A stretch of 64,000 nt of DNA from Pisaster brevispinus (taxonomy: Eukaryota > Echinodermata > Asteroidea > Forcipulatida > Asteriidae): the NCBI GenBank assembly GCA_023634235.1, contig JAMKCF010000022.1, positions 2,410,541 to 2,474,540 on the forward strand. Direction: 5' to 3'. Under the pieces are notes generated by a model that was not told where the DNA came from, searched no databases, and worked only from the letters and a program-made list of their open reading frames with translations. The position numbers and the translations under genes are program-made. Positions 1 through 11,151 of the stretch are shown here, one piece after another. Numbering within the stretch: the stretch's first letter is position 1; each line of letters opens with the position of its first letter.

Positions 1-3
1 AAA

Positions 4-1945
4 GTACATGGGTCCTTGCAGGAGGGGGTCAACAAGGAAATGGACACTAACAGCTGCTCTTGGATGCGTTTTCGAAGTCCGAGAGATCTACGCGAAGTTC
101 ACAGCTGTCACAATGGAGGTGAATTTCTTCCTCACCAAGTATAACGTTCTTTAAGAAGTCATGCATGTAGCTGGCAACAGCATTTGACCCCTTACCAACA
201 GACATGCCTTCATCTGTATGGTAGTTTGCCTGTTGAGGGCTCACTTCACAGCATACTCCAATTATCCCGCACTTCTTATAGCACAGCAAGTACATGGGTC
301 CTTGCAGGAGGGGGTCAACAAGAAAATGGACACTAACAGTTGCTCTTGGATGCGTTTTCGAAGTCCGAGAGATCTACGCGAAGTTCTCAGTTGTCACAAT
401 GGAGGTGATTTTCTTCCTCACCAAGTATAATGTTCTTTTGAAAAAAGTCATGCGTGAAGCTGGCAACAGCATTTGACCCCTTACCAACAGACATGCCTTC
501 ATCTGTATGGAAGTTCGCCTGTTGAGGGCTTGCTTCCCAGCATACTCCAAATATTCCACACTTCCTTGGGCACAGAAAGTACATGGGTCCTTGCAGGAGG
601 GGGTCAACAAGGAAATAGACACTAACAGCTGCTCATTGACGTCGTTTTCGAAGTTCACGGTTGTCACAATGGAGGTGAACTTCTTCCTCACCAAGTATAA
701 CGTTCTTAAAGAAGTTATGCATGAAGCTGGCAACAGCATTTGACCCCTTACCAATAGACATGCCTTCATCTGTATGGAAGTTCGCCTGTTGAGGGCTTGC
801 TTCCCAGCATACTCCAAATATCCCACACTTACTTGGGCACAGAAAGTACATGGGTGCTTGCAGGAGGGGTCAACAAGGAAATGGACACTAACAGCTGCTC
901 ATGGACGTCGTTTTCGAAGTCCGATAAATCTACGCGAAGTTCATACTCTGCTAAACTGTTGAACTGTAGTTAAAACTACAAAAACTGCACAGTATGCTCA
1001 TTTTGAAAGCATTACTGGGACTGCATATTTGTCGACTTTACAAAAGCCATGCATTTACTGCAGCGACATCAAAGCAGTACCAGACTCTACGCATGTACCG
1101 TTTCCGAGATCTCATGTTGATCAGCCCACTTCCTTGCGCACAGAAAGTACATGGGTACTTGCAGGAGGGGGTCAACAAGGAAATGGACACTAACAGCTGC
1201 TCTTGGATGTGTTTTCGAAGTTTGAGAGATCTACGCGAAGTTCACAGTTGTCACAATGGAGGTGAACTTCTTCCTCACCAAGTATAACAATCTTTAAAAA
1301 GTTATGCATGAAGCTGGCAACAGCATTTGACCCCTTACCAACAGACATGCCTTCATCTGTGAGGTAGTTTGCCTGTTGAGGGCTCACTTCACAGCATACT
1401 CCAATTATTCCGCACTTCTTATAGCGCAGAAAGTACATGGGTCCTTGCAGGAGGGGGTCAACAAGGAAATGGACACTAACAGCTGCTCTTGGATGCGTTT
1501 TCGAAGTCCGAGAGATCTACGCGAAGTTCACAGCTGTCACAATGGAGGTGAATTTCTTCCTCACCAAGTATAACGTTCTTTAAGAAGTCATGCATGTAGC
1601 TGGCAACGGCATTTGACCCCTTACCAACAGACATGCCTTCATCTGTATGGTAGTTTGCCTGTTGAGGGCTCACTTGCTTGCAGGAGGGGGTCAACAAGGA
1701 AATGGACACTAACAGCTGCTCATGGATGTCGTTTTCAAGGTCCGATAGATCTACGCGAAGTTCATACTCTGCAAAACTGCCGAACTGTAGTTAAAACTAC
1801 AAAAACTGCACAGTATGCTCATTTTGAAAGCATTACTGGGACCGCATATTTGTTCACAGTACAAAAGCCATGCATTAACCGCAGCAACATCAAAGCATGC
1901 AGCACCAGACTCTACACATGTAGCACTTCCGAGACCTGATGTTGA
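4..1945. repeat. Higher-order tandem array of ~288-bp units
   Basis: Units of about 288 bp begin with GTACATGGGT at about 4, 291, 580, 847, 1147 and 1434; a further unit, truncated at its start, begins near 1673. Units 1-3 are nearly full length. Unit 4 is cut at about 955 and is followed by a different spacer (956-1142). Units 5-6 and a truncated seventh unit (1673-1770) are followed by a second copy of the same spacer (1771-1945). The block of units, half-unit and spacer is therefore itself duplicated. Copies differ by scattered substitutions and small indels. The left edge is cut by the window start, so the array may be longer. Confidence 0.9.
47..1709 (-). pseudogene. Tandemly repeated exon of a transposase-like protein
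   Basis: Read on the - strand, each unit has an open stretch of about 65-80 codons (for example 387-584, 633-851, 1190-1438) that is conserved between copies. It contains YFLCPRKCGIFGVC, then DEGMSVGKGSNAV, then an acidic turn and HLHCDN. Similar C-rich, GKG and HL-H-x-DN motifs occur in uncharacterised transposase-like proteins of invertebrates, perhaps the DUF7869 type. That family name is from memory and uncertain. The Asp of HCDN could be a catalytic acidic residue. The frame closes soon after HCDNC, where GTGAAC could be a splice donor, so each unit may be one exon plus intron flank. No full gene is visible. Confidence 0.5.
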
Positions 1946-1960
1946 TCCTGTAGAGTTCAA

Positions 1961-3629
1961 TTAGCATATCTGCCAAATCCACTCCGCCCATGTGCATGTT
2001 GTACTGGGTTATGATGTCTGGCATCTGTCTTTATTTTTTTCCGCCTACGTTTCAAGGCTTACACTTCCCCACTGGTTGAACCCCAGCAGAAGGAAGAAAT
2101 GATATGAACAGGTTTGCTGTCATACCATTTCACGATTGTTATGCTCTCTTTGGTGTCTACACTATTAATAAATACAGAAAAGGCACTGGTCCACTCTTTT
2201 TTAATTTGACTTGACACATTCAGTTGTTTTATTTGTAGAATTCACATGCTTTGTATTTCAATCTTTCAGCCCATTGGCTTTATACTCTGCAACTTCCCAT
2301 GGTCACCTTCTTTCCATTGCTCAAGGAAGCATTCACATTTGTTGCAACAGCTTCACATTCCTTTGTAATTTTTGGGGTGCCAAATTTCAGTTAACTTCTT
2401 GAGCAGAGATCCAATGCTTCATAAAATTGCTTGACCCTGGAGGAACCCGACGTATGAATTTCCCTGCACAAAGATACGAAAGGCTTAAAATTTAACAGTA
2501 AGTAACAGACACTTGTGAGCATGCCTGTGGTGATGCTCAACATGGCAGGCGTTTTAAAAAACATTTTTTTTACATTGTTTGAAAAGTTCTTTTCTGCCCA
2601 GATATTTTGGTTTTTATTTCTCACGAAGATTGAACGGAAGTTTCTACTTCTGACTCCATGTAAATGTAGTCTCTTGAACATGGTGTACACCCTGTGCAGT
2701 TGTTGTACATTTGTGATATCATGTAGGTTCATGTACGATGGCGGCTAGTTGTATACATTATTTTACAAGACAACAATAGAGGGCGCTATACATGATCTTT
2801 TTAACAGTTTCCAGTCCAACTTCTACAATGTGATGACCATTCTTTGTGGTTCCATCATACTTAACAATGATGTCTTTCTCTTCAGCCAATACTTCTTGAA
2901 GATGCTGTTTTGACACCGACCCATGTCACCACTAACCTTTGTGGTGCAGCCTTGGAGAAAACTGACCTTCGTTCTCTTGAGGAGTTTCAAATCAAGGGCA
3001 CCAGTATACTGCTTCCCAAAAGTATCCATCCTACGTGGCTGTCAACAGGAAACAAATCTTTAATCGTACCTCGGCCACCCAGGTGCTCTCGTTACGTGAG
3101 GTTGACTGCCTCCACTCACTTCTGCTAGGTGCGTCAGGTAGGAGTCTCCCTTCTTCCCTCGTCACAGGCTCATCAGGCAGGCCATACAGAAACTAGGGTC
3201 GTATCACTAGATGAGCGTTGCCATCCTAAGCCAGGTCAGGGTCGTTGAAGAATAGGCTCATCCCTCTTGTGCCTCCACAACCTGCATATGAGCAGTAGCT
3301 ACAGTTCTAAGAATTGAACTGAAGATTAATATTCACAGCACAACCGCCTAATTTTAAAGGCTTCACTGTTCTTAAAGTAGAGATATTGATACTCCTTTGA
3401 ATGCAAAAAGGAAGCATAAATTCTTTAATACTCGGGAAACCAGGAAATGGATATTGGTATCGTTTTCATTGTCTGACAGTTCGTATTTACCTGTGGAACT
3501 GTAGATAAAACTACAAAAAGTGTAGAATTTGTTTTTAAGTGATCACATAGTGAATGCAGAAAACAAAAAAATGAATTCTTTGGACACTTTGGAAATGGAC
3601 ACCGGTATTAGTAATACCTACGTATTCCG
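1961..3629. other. No recognisable gene
   Basis: No convincing coding exon or complete element was found. Between 2823 and 3029 the - strand has an open frame of 68 codons that could be decayed transposon sequence related to the piggyBac remnant at 3636-3902, but I could not match it. Near 3490 a short stretch (CTGTAGATAAAACTAC) resembles the spacer of the tandem array at 965 and 1789. Confidence 0.5.
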
Positions 3630-3635
3630 ATGCCT

Positions 3636-3902
3636 GTAAAAAAGGTTGTCTGGGTCAATCTTGTGGTTGACATTGGTTGGCAACACATTGGCACAAGTTT
3701 CAGAACAACCTCATGTAACTTGTCCAAGCTCTGTGCATTTCCCTTCGCCTCCTTGGTACACATCAAAGTCATACACCAATCGACTGGAACTGGCTCTTAC
3801 CCAGAATTTGAATCCCCATGGATAAGGTTGTGACTGAATATACTGTCGGATGCCACTTGTCTTTCCTTTGTATTGAACCGTCATTTCATCCACTAAATTT
3901 TA
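3636..3902 (-). pseudogene. piggyBac (PGBD-type) transposase fragment
   Basis: The - strand reads LVDEMTVQYKG, then IRQYI, WGFKFWVRASSS and YDFDVYQGG. These are the conserved core of piggyBac transposases and PGBD proteins around a catalytic Asp (DE in VDEM). The same frame continues through a TGA stop (3711-3713) into LPTNVNHKI and DNLF, also piggyBac hallmarks, then loses similarity near 3640. Intact transposases run about 500-600 residues, so this is a short relic with one premature stop. No terminal repeats or TTAA target sites could be assigned. Confidence 0.8.
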
Positions 3903-4474
3903 CTCCTCAGCTGTGCGACTCATGCAGTTGTCTTGTAGCATAATCAGCCATGGACAAGTCTTCCAAACCATGGCTTCTTTCTTTTTTCTTTTTTCTTTTT
4001 CAGTCACTGTATTCACTGCACAGCATACATTTTAAGTCAGTAAGCCGACAAATAGTGTAAGGAGTTTGGTCTATCAAAATGCGAAAAAGCAAGGAAGAAT
4101 CCTTATTTTAACGGACAGATGAAGTTCCCATTTGAATGTTTTTGTAGCCCTGGTTATAGCATAGCATTTTCAAACATGTGAACTCACGTTAACCAAAATT
4201 AGGTGGTACTGCCTAGTTCTGCCTCTGTCGAACTTCGGCAAATGATTTTGTGACATCCATGAATGCCTGGCTCTTAAACTTTTCATTAAGATTTCTTTGG
4301 GTGAATACAGTATGTAAATTTTAACATCAATTACTGCCCCTTTTCTATCTTAGGCTAGTGTGTGACAGTAGTTCTTTTTGCAAATTTGTTTATTTATTCC
4401 CGAAACAAAAAGGCTGGCACATTGACCCTTGCAATAACTCTGCTGGCTCAAATATAGGTCACCTTAATAATGTC
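3903..4474. other. No recognisable gene
   Basis: Only low-complexity CT-rich sequence (about 3975-4005) and unremarkable AT-rich DNA were seen here. Confidence 0.5.
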
Positions 4475-4894
4475 TTATTGAGGAACATGACGAGAAGAAT
4501 TGTGTATGACCTCACTCAAGTGAGTGTTAGCTGGCAAGTGGTCTGGTACTTCAGCTTGGTCAATAGGGGTAGGTGAACCAGGTTGTAAAGTCTCTGTTGC
4601 TTCTTCAAGGTTCTGTTGATTATCAGATGAAGATAGACTCACCTCTGAGTGTGACGGGGATAGCTGTGGGGGCTCCACTGCTATACTGGTACCATCGGTT
4701 TGAACCAATGGGCTTGGTTCTGCAACTGAAGACAGAGAAAGCGGTGGGGGCTCCACTGCTATATTGCTACTCTCGGGTAGAACCAATGGGCTTGGTTCTA
4801 CAACTGAGGGTAGAAATGGCTGTTCGGTCTTGATGGTGCATTCTGACTGCTTATTACTCTGGTATATCGTCTCCTCTAGGCAAAGTATCATCAA
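4475..4894 (-). pseudogene. Pro/Ser-rich tail of a retroelement polyprotein
   Basis: This - strand frame of about 139 codons is rich in Pro, Ser and Glu. It holds two imperfect repeats built around AVEPPPLSLSS and AVEPPQLSPS. It overlaps the end of the integrase-like frame (4854-5336) in a different frame, so a one-base shift near 4855-4895 may have separated the tail from the integrase. A Pro/Ser tail after the integrase is seen in some Ty3/gypsy elements. It could also be unrelated non-coding sequence that happens to be open. Confidence 0.45.
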
Positions 4895-5336
4895 TTATTG
4901 CGATATCTTGTAACAATGCAGGGTCATTCTCTAAATCATTTCTGACTTCTTGGTCTGTGCCTAGGGAGGAAGGAGAAGTTTCTGTGGTCACATCCTTATC
5001 TAGTGTTGGAATCTCTGATGGAGCAGGGACTTTCTCTTTGGTATCAAACAACTCAGTCCTTGTCATCCACTTTGTCGGTCCAGTACCATCAGCTAGTTGT
5101 ACTTCATATACATTTGTCTGCGATAGTGCAACCACCTTATATGGTAATGTTTGCCAATAGTCCCCTATTTTGTTTCTTCCTTTGAGATGATTGTGAGTGA
5201 GAACCCTAGTTCCGAGGGCAATTCCCTTATCATTGGTGTTGAGGTTGACTTTCTCACATCGACTTGTACTTTTCTTCTGCATGTTCTTTGCTGCAGCTTC
5301 TGCTGCTTCTTTCAGGTTGCGTTGGTGAGATTCAAA
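4854..5336 (-). pseudogene. Ty3/gypsy-type integrase C-terminal fragment
   Basis: The frame is open from a stop at 5337-5339 down to 4854. It begins with HQRNLKEAAEAAAKNMQKK, the Ala/Lys-rich helix that follows the integrase core. Next come LGTRVLTHNH, KGRNKIGDYW, PYKVVAL and a YEVQLADGTGPTKWMTRTEL block, the layout of the GPY/F module at the end of Ty3/gypsy integrases. The catalytic core, reverse transcriptase and protease are not present nearby, so this is a truncated relic. An acidic stretch follows and the frame ends in a stop. Confidence 0.8.
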
Positions 5337-5847
5337 CTATGGGGTTAGCTGGATAGCCACTTCGTCACCGTTTGCAACACTCCTCAGCAAAAGGTCAATT
5401 GGCAGCAAGACGGAGAGGGCCGTCAGGAGTGTCAAGTGGAAATCAATGGATGGTTGGTGACTGATACTGTTCCTCTCACTTGGACATATCAGGCCATCTG
5501 TGGTATTAGTGTGTCAACCTGGGCTTGAAGAACTAAGACTAAGAGACAAAACAACGGCCACCGATGACGTTTCCTCAATAATGCTCAGAAAAAATGATAC
5601 ACACAGCATACATGTAGACTTAGATGAACTTCAAGATATTTATTTGACTGTAAAATGCTGACCACAGTGTGGTAAATACACGGCGAAGCTGAGGGCTTCG
5701 TGCGACAGAATAAAGTGATTTATGACTATTTAGGATGACAGTTTGAGACAAGGATTTAAGGTGACGTCTCGTGGTTGTGGTGTGTGGTTGTGGTTCAACT
5801 TATTGAAGTCAGACATCCCTTGATCTTCCATCTCATCGACCTCGTCT
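5337..5847. other. Gap between two retroelement fragments
   Basis: No coding motif was recognised between the gypsy integrase tail and the gag relic. The sequence could contain LTR or untranslated parts of either element. I could not find a matching LTR pair in the window. Confidence 0.4.
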
Positions 5848-7037
5848 CTATTTAGGTGACGGTTTACTCTTCTGATCAACAGCTGATGGCTGTCCTCCTT
5901 CCCATTTTGGTACGCCTCTAATGATGACTCGGTCATGACAACTCTCTTTGACGATCTGGACTTTTCCTGGGTTTCGACTCTTTCTGGTGATCTCCTTTGG
6001 CACTCCTCCACTCGTCACAAGGTTTCTGGACACAGTCACTTCTTCCTGTTGGTACCCTCCTATCAGTTCACCAAGTAGTGCTTGGTTAGACTCATCTACT
6101 GTTATCATCTGATCTGGTTCATTATTGTCGCTGGACAAGCGTGCGATACTGCATGTCACATTGGCTTGGGTACTCAGTGTCGGCGTCTGACTTGCATTTA
6201 TTTGCACTACATTGTCTGCTGGGTAGAGTGACATTGGATTGTTGTTTTTCTGTGATGTGGCGTTGGTCTGCAGAGCGTGGTAAATGTCAGAACTTTGTGT
6301 GCTTGAGTCCGCATGCTGGCACAGTGCAAACAGCATTTCTGGTACAGTCACATGCACGTGGTGTCCTGGTTGAAGGCAGTTGACGCAGAGACCCTTACTC
6401 TGAACAAACTTGAACCTGTCTGTGACCCTCAGTGCCTTCCAGCTGTCACATCCAAACATTCCATGTCCATGACTGCACTACAGGCAAGTGCTAAGGGTTC
6501 TTCTTTGGCTAGTTGTTCCTCCAGAAGGTGCTGTTATGGGTTTTCGCCTCTGCTGAAACATACTCTTTGTTGAAGGAGAGGGATCAATGGATGTTGGCTG
6601 TACTTTGGTGTTGAAGTTGATGCGATGGTTACTCTTCTTCCTATTTGTTTCGTTTGATTTGGCCAAAGCATGAATTGTCATTCTGACTTTAATTCACTAG
6701 TTTCCCAAATACGGGGACATTCGCTCTTTTGGCTGCATTAGACACAAAGTGCAGAACATCATCAATGGCAGGTAGCCTTTTTTCTGAAGACTTTAGATAA
6801 TGTACTTTCTTAAAGCCAACCTCTTCGCAGATCTATCGGTAGCTTCTCAACTATTTGGCATAAGCTTTTCCTGTTGTTCAGATCACTGAGATCACCCATA
6901 GTATGGAGCGTTTTATGACAGTTCTCGGGGTCATCAGAGAAGTCAAGTAGTGCTTGATTGTTGTGAACAACGGGACAATTGATGATTTTACTTATCCAGG
7001 CTTCTGATATGTCGTATAAACTACTGAATATGTGCAT
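5848..7037 (-). pseudogene. BEL/Pao-like gag relic with zinc knuckle
   Basis: Read on the - strand from 7037, the first piece (7037-6810) has ISKIINCPVVHNNQALLDF and LHTMGDLSDLN, like the DUF1759 gag-like region of BEL/Pao retrotransposons. After stops and frame changes, 6681-6478 is a basic spacer. The piece 6459-5848 has CDSWKALRVTDRFKFVQSKG and a zinc-knuckle start C-x2-C-x4-H (CVNCLQPGH). The last Cys of the knuckle is out of frame: a shift near 6350 moves the remaining Cys/His ligands to another frame. No protease or reverse transcriptase follows. With a Ty3-type integrase tail just beyond, the region seems to hold pieces of two retroelement families. Confidence 0.65.
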
Positions 7038-7063
7038 AAACTACTGAATTTAAATTTTGTTAA

Positions 7064-7112
7064 CCAAATTAAAATTCTTCATCCCGATGCAAATATTACA
7101 TCTATTAAATCG
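7064..7112 (+). repeat. Isolated copy of SINE tail
   Basis: This stretch (CCAAATTAAAATTCTTCATC and on to TTACATCTATTAAA) matches the tail of the SINE at 7305-7352 almost base for base. It is either the remnant of an earlier SINE copy into or beside which the second inserted, or a duplicated flank. Confidence 0.7.
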
Positions 7113-7149
7113 TTGCAGTACCCATATTCGAACCCGCCTCTAGCCATCG

Positions 7150-7352
7150 GGCTAGCTTGGTGGTCTAGTGGTAAGACATCTGCTCTAGCAATGCAAAGGT
7201 CGTGGGTTCGAATCCCACCCGAGTGATTGCCTGTGGAATTTTTTTCACAGAGCTCGGGAGAGCACTGAGCATACGGTGCTTAATACACATCGGTGTAAGG
7301 GTAAAACCAAATTAAAACTCTTCATCCTGATGCAAATATTACATCTATTAAA
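7150..7352 (+). mobile_element. tRNA-derived SINE
   Basis: The head has RNA polymerase III promoter boxes: an A-box-like TGGTCTAGTGG at about 7161 and a B box GGTTCGAATCC at about 7205. No proper anticodon stem can be folded, so this is a SINE head and not a tRNA gene. The body has a hairpin (CCTGTGGAATTTTTTTCACAG) and a conserved stretch ending GGTGTAAGGGTAAAACC, followed by the tail. Related copies or parts lie at 48276-48360, 49581-49660, 50055-50165, 54475-54659 and 63935-64000. Confidence 0.85.
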
Positions 7353-8554
7353 CTACTGAACTTGTTTTCACATGGGGGCAGGAATGCTGTGTCCAACCCT
7401 TCACTATTTCTCAATATGATATATTTTGTATCTTACCCACATAGAAAGGTTTACAGAATGCAGTTTCAGTCAAAAGTATGAAAATGAAGTAAATAGCAAA
7501 TTTTGAGGTCAAGGGTGGCCTCATCGATGTCTGGCTCACCGAAAGCTATTTTGCTTTTGTTAGCCATAATGGGCAGAAAACATACTTCAACATGGGAGTG
7601 GCAGAGGGGTTCAGGCTGAGGGATTCAGGCTGAGGGAGACCAGAAAGAGAAACAAATAGGTGGATATCACAATACATGTATGTAATCCGAAAGGTTGTAT
7701 TATCAATAGATTGGAACTTTGAACAAAGAAAGAAAATTATTGCTAGTTATATTTATTTCTTTGTTATTACTACTATCATAAGTATTTTCAGGCCTGGAAT
7801 TTTTAGGGCAGGGCCACTTTGGCCTTCGATAGGTGCAAATTTTGAAGGGCACCAAGGCCAAAGGGAAGGGCACCAAGGCCAAATTGACAAATTTTAAAGG
7901 GCACGGAGGCCAAAGAATTTTTTAACTTGTGATATTTACAAAACAAGAAAATGGAAGCAAAGCACAAACAATTATGGAAGCACAGATCAGTTTTAAGTTT
8001 CAAAGAAGTGTCAATTTATTACCTTGCATTTTCTTGAACTTAATTTATTTTACCCTTTCCACTACAGTCCCACTCGTACAGCCACCCTTCAGCTTGACCG
8101 TTCCATGATCCCTGAACACAGATGTGCAGGGAATTTGATACATACTGTATGTATAAAAGTCAAGCTGCACCACCACTGATAGATTCTTAGTCTAGTTCTG
8201 GGTAAACCTCGTCCATAAAACTAAGAAAGACAAAAAAGTACAACACAAAGCGCTTCAGTTCAAATAGGGCCCTCTCCTCAAAACAATTGTCTTTCCATTT
8301 CTCAGGTGTGTGTCAACAGTCATCATTTTGTATTTCTGAGTTAGTAGTAACATTTTCCGTTGAATTTAAATCTTAAATTTTGATGTTCATCTATTAGTCA
8401 CCTTTTGTAATACTAAGCTTCAAGTATGATTTGAATCTGTATTTTTCCCCCCTTACATTTTGCCTATATCTTTTCTGTGTACTTTCAAGACAATGTTGCA
8501 GTGACAGTGTAGAATAAGATTTGTAAATTTAAAACGCAATTCCGTTGTAGGACC
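7351..8554. other. No gene; one dispersed repeat
   Basis: Apart from the AGGGCAC-type repeat at 7795-7915 nothing was recognised. A near-duplicate phrase (GGTTCAGGCTGAGGGA and ATTCAGGCTGAGGGA) occurs at about 7608-7637. Confidence 0.5.
7795..7915 (+). repeat. AGGGCAC-type dispersed repeat
   Basis: It starts AGGCCTGGAATTTTTAGGGC and then repeats AAGGGCACCAAGGCCAAA three times. Other members lie at 39431-39560, 42025-42245, 50985-51150, 53157-53352, 53838-53985 and 55655-55815, in both orientations. They share a start of the form AGGCCTGRAATTTCA and the GGGCACCAAGGCCA motif. No inverted termini were seen, so the class of this repeat is unknown. Confidence 0.75.
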
Positions 8555-9282
8555 TCAAATCTTTGACTGTTTTAAATAGACCATTCTCAAAGACCACACT
8601 GAGCCTGCTTCATCAAATGATAGAGAGCAGTAGAACGGCTCTACTTGGAAAGAATTTTCCAGTTCGTCCCTCATACTACCAGCGATATGACCGATGAAAT
8701 TCCGACAAGCCTTTCTGTTTGCGTATGTTGCTCCTAATTCTACTCCATGTTTAAGTTCTACAGCCACCAGCGTTTCATAGATTGTGAAAGGTTGTTCCCA
8801 ATAAGCCACTGTGTATGCTAGGTCAAAAAGTTTCTGCATTTTTGTCCTTGGTTCTTTCATTCAAGGTCTGGAGTGTTTGAACCATTGGCGATTTCTTTGT
8901 TGGGTTGCTTGCCCTCAATGCTGCAATGTGTGTCTTCGAGGAATTGTGACAGTTTGCCGTGTCCTTCTTTACATTGCTCGTTCCGACGATGTATGCATCT
9001 AAATCGCAGAGCTGTGTTTGGCCTGGATGGATGACGGATTCAATGTTCCGACCTTTCTCATGATGTTTTCTGCAGAGGTCACACCAAACTTTAGTTGCAA
9101 ATCCGTTTCTGCACTCATAAATTAGCCACTGAAACCCCCAATTCTCAACTGTAGACACCTTTGTCATTCGACTTGAAGTTTCACATGAACTTGAAGATGC
9201 AGTAGATGTGGTAGCACCTGAACCATTGGCATTATCACAATGAGGTTGTTCAGGTTGGTCTTGTTTAGGTGCACTGGGTTGT
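8555..9282 (-). pseudogene. ZNF862-like / hAT-derived protein fragment
   Basis: Read on the - strand from a likely splice acceptor (TATATTCAG just above 9282), a Ser/Thr-rich lead is followed by a zinc-finger-like region (WCDLCRKHHEK ... VGTSNVKKDT ... CHNSSKTH, a C-x2-C and H-type arrangement). Then comes a helical region with RTKMQKLFDLAYTVAY and LVAVELKHGVELG. This order matches the N-terminal half of ZNF862-like proteins, which derive from hAT transposases and are numerous in invertebrate genomes. Near 8845-8860 the match jumps frame, and another shift seems to occur near 8600. It is probably a broken copy, though an unseen intron cannot be excluded. Confidence 0.6.
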
Positions 9283-11151
9283 CTGAATATATTAAAATAA
9301 AGGTTGAGAAGAAAAAAATGTTTAGATTATGAATCGTGGTATCAATTGAGGTGATCTTGCATTGCAACATTGTTAAATGCTGAAGTATGAAGAAAAGGCT
9401 CATTAACTGGAACAGGTTGTGTAATTTTGAGTTTTAATCAATACAAATGGATCTGCACGTCAGTTGCAATGTATGATGTAGGTTTCAAGTTGTCCTTTTG
9501 TTTAGCTCGTTAAGCGTGAACAGGGTGACATCATTCAGGCAATACAGGACCTCGCCTTCAGCTTGGCCATGACCCCATAAACAGTCTCTTTAGACCTCAT
9601 TGCCCCCCTTGTTTCAACCCACCTTTTCCCAGTTTCAAAAAGCATCTACAAAATCACAAAAAGTCCAAAGTCAATAATCTTGCTTATTTAAATTGTCATT
9701 TGCAATGTTACTTTATGTTGGCAATGTTGCAGCATATAAACATTATGGTGTAGGTGTATCTGTTAGCCTTTGCAATCCAAAAGTTGTTAAACCCCTAGAA
9801 AATCAATTCATTAAGGACTTGTTCGTTCATACATGTTTTTCCATCCAATGCGGAATGTTTTATATTCAGTATGTTTGTCTTTCTTTATCACGAGAAAATA
9901 CAATTAGCTGTTTACCAAACTGCTTACCTACCCAAAAGGACCTATGGTACAAATGCACAAAAAAAATAGATAATGGCCTGACGTTTAGAAGAAGAAAAAA
10001 AAAAAACTCTGCTAGGGTCGAAATGTCAAGGCATTGTTAATAGCAATTTTTTTGCTTTTATTTATCATGTGAATTCTCAGTCAAATGCAAACCAGCAAGC
10101 AAAGACTTAGCGGGATGCAGGTCAGGTAGATGGTGGTAGTCAAGGTGAGACCTGGTATCTCACTGATTATTACATTCCATACCATTTCAAGTTCTGTCTG
10201 AAAGTTCATAAAACTATAGTTAAGAAAACAGTTTTTATGAAAAATAACCTTTAAAGACGGACCAAAACAGTTTGGCTTATTTTGATTGCAGCAATTACAA
10301 TAAGCTCCTGTGAACATGTACAAGTTTGTAGAATGATGTGCTCACTAAGTACTATAAGTTGGAGATTAATTTGCTCTTTCAAAAACAATAGTGTATTGTT
10401 CTTTTAAATCCACCAAATAAAGGTTTCAGTGTATTTTCTGAAGAACACTTGATTTACAAAAAATGTTTGTTTTAAAAAATTAGTATCATCATGCTTAAAT
10501 TTATCAAAAACTTGTGAAATGCAAATACTTTTTGGTTCAATATCTTATAACAAGCTCTGAATTGCTACAAAGTTACTTTCTTCATTGACCAATATAAAAA
10601 TGTGACATGGGTGTTCTGGCAATATATGCAACTTAGCTACAGGTCTCATTACAACAATTTCATTGGAAATAGACAGGATGTAACCCTAAATTAATTGGCT
10701 GGGTCAGCTTACTCTCTAAATTATGAGAAAAAAAAGTAAGTAAAATCATATCAGATTGATTTTAAAGGGCTTCATTAAAAAAGATACTGTTTGATTAACA
10801 GCATATTTTAAAACTGATTTATGTTTTTAGGCCTGTCTACCCCAGCTATCTCAAAAAGTACAGTGAAGGGGTAAAACAGATAGAGCTAGAAATGTTAGCT
10901 TTCTTTCTTTTTTTTCAAATGAATGGTCTAAAATGGAGCTGAATGTGGGATGTCCAGATATTTGGAACTCAAGCCTACCAGTTTTTACTCATTGAATGAG
11001 TTAATCAAATAAATGAAATTGGGCCCCTCCCCTCCGAAAGCACCTGTTCCCTAGTGAAAGCAAATTCTATGGATCATGTAGCTACAAGCAAATTCTATGG
11101 ATCATGTAGTTTTTATCTCTTTTGAATCATAGTGATATAAGTTATTTGTAT
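9283..11151. other. No recognisable gene
   Basis: AT-rich sequence without supported coding exons. A 21-bp direct repeat (CAAATTCTATGGATCATGTA plus one base) occurs twice at about 11060-11110. No other structure stood out. Confidence 0.5.

Noticed and set aside
374..826. 150-codon - strand frame crossing two tandem units
   Set aside because: Its frame differs from the one conserved with transposase-like motifs; it stays open only because the unit length suits it.
2391..2732. 113-codon - strand frame near the transposase array
   Set aside because: No similarity that I can name; composition is like the AT-rich surroundings.
7152..7225. Functional tRNA gene
   Set aside because: A and B boxes exist but no anticodon stem folds, and a SINE body and several relatives follow the same plan.
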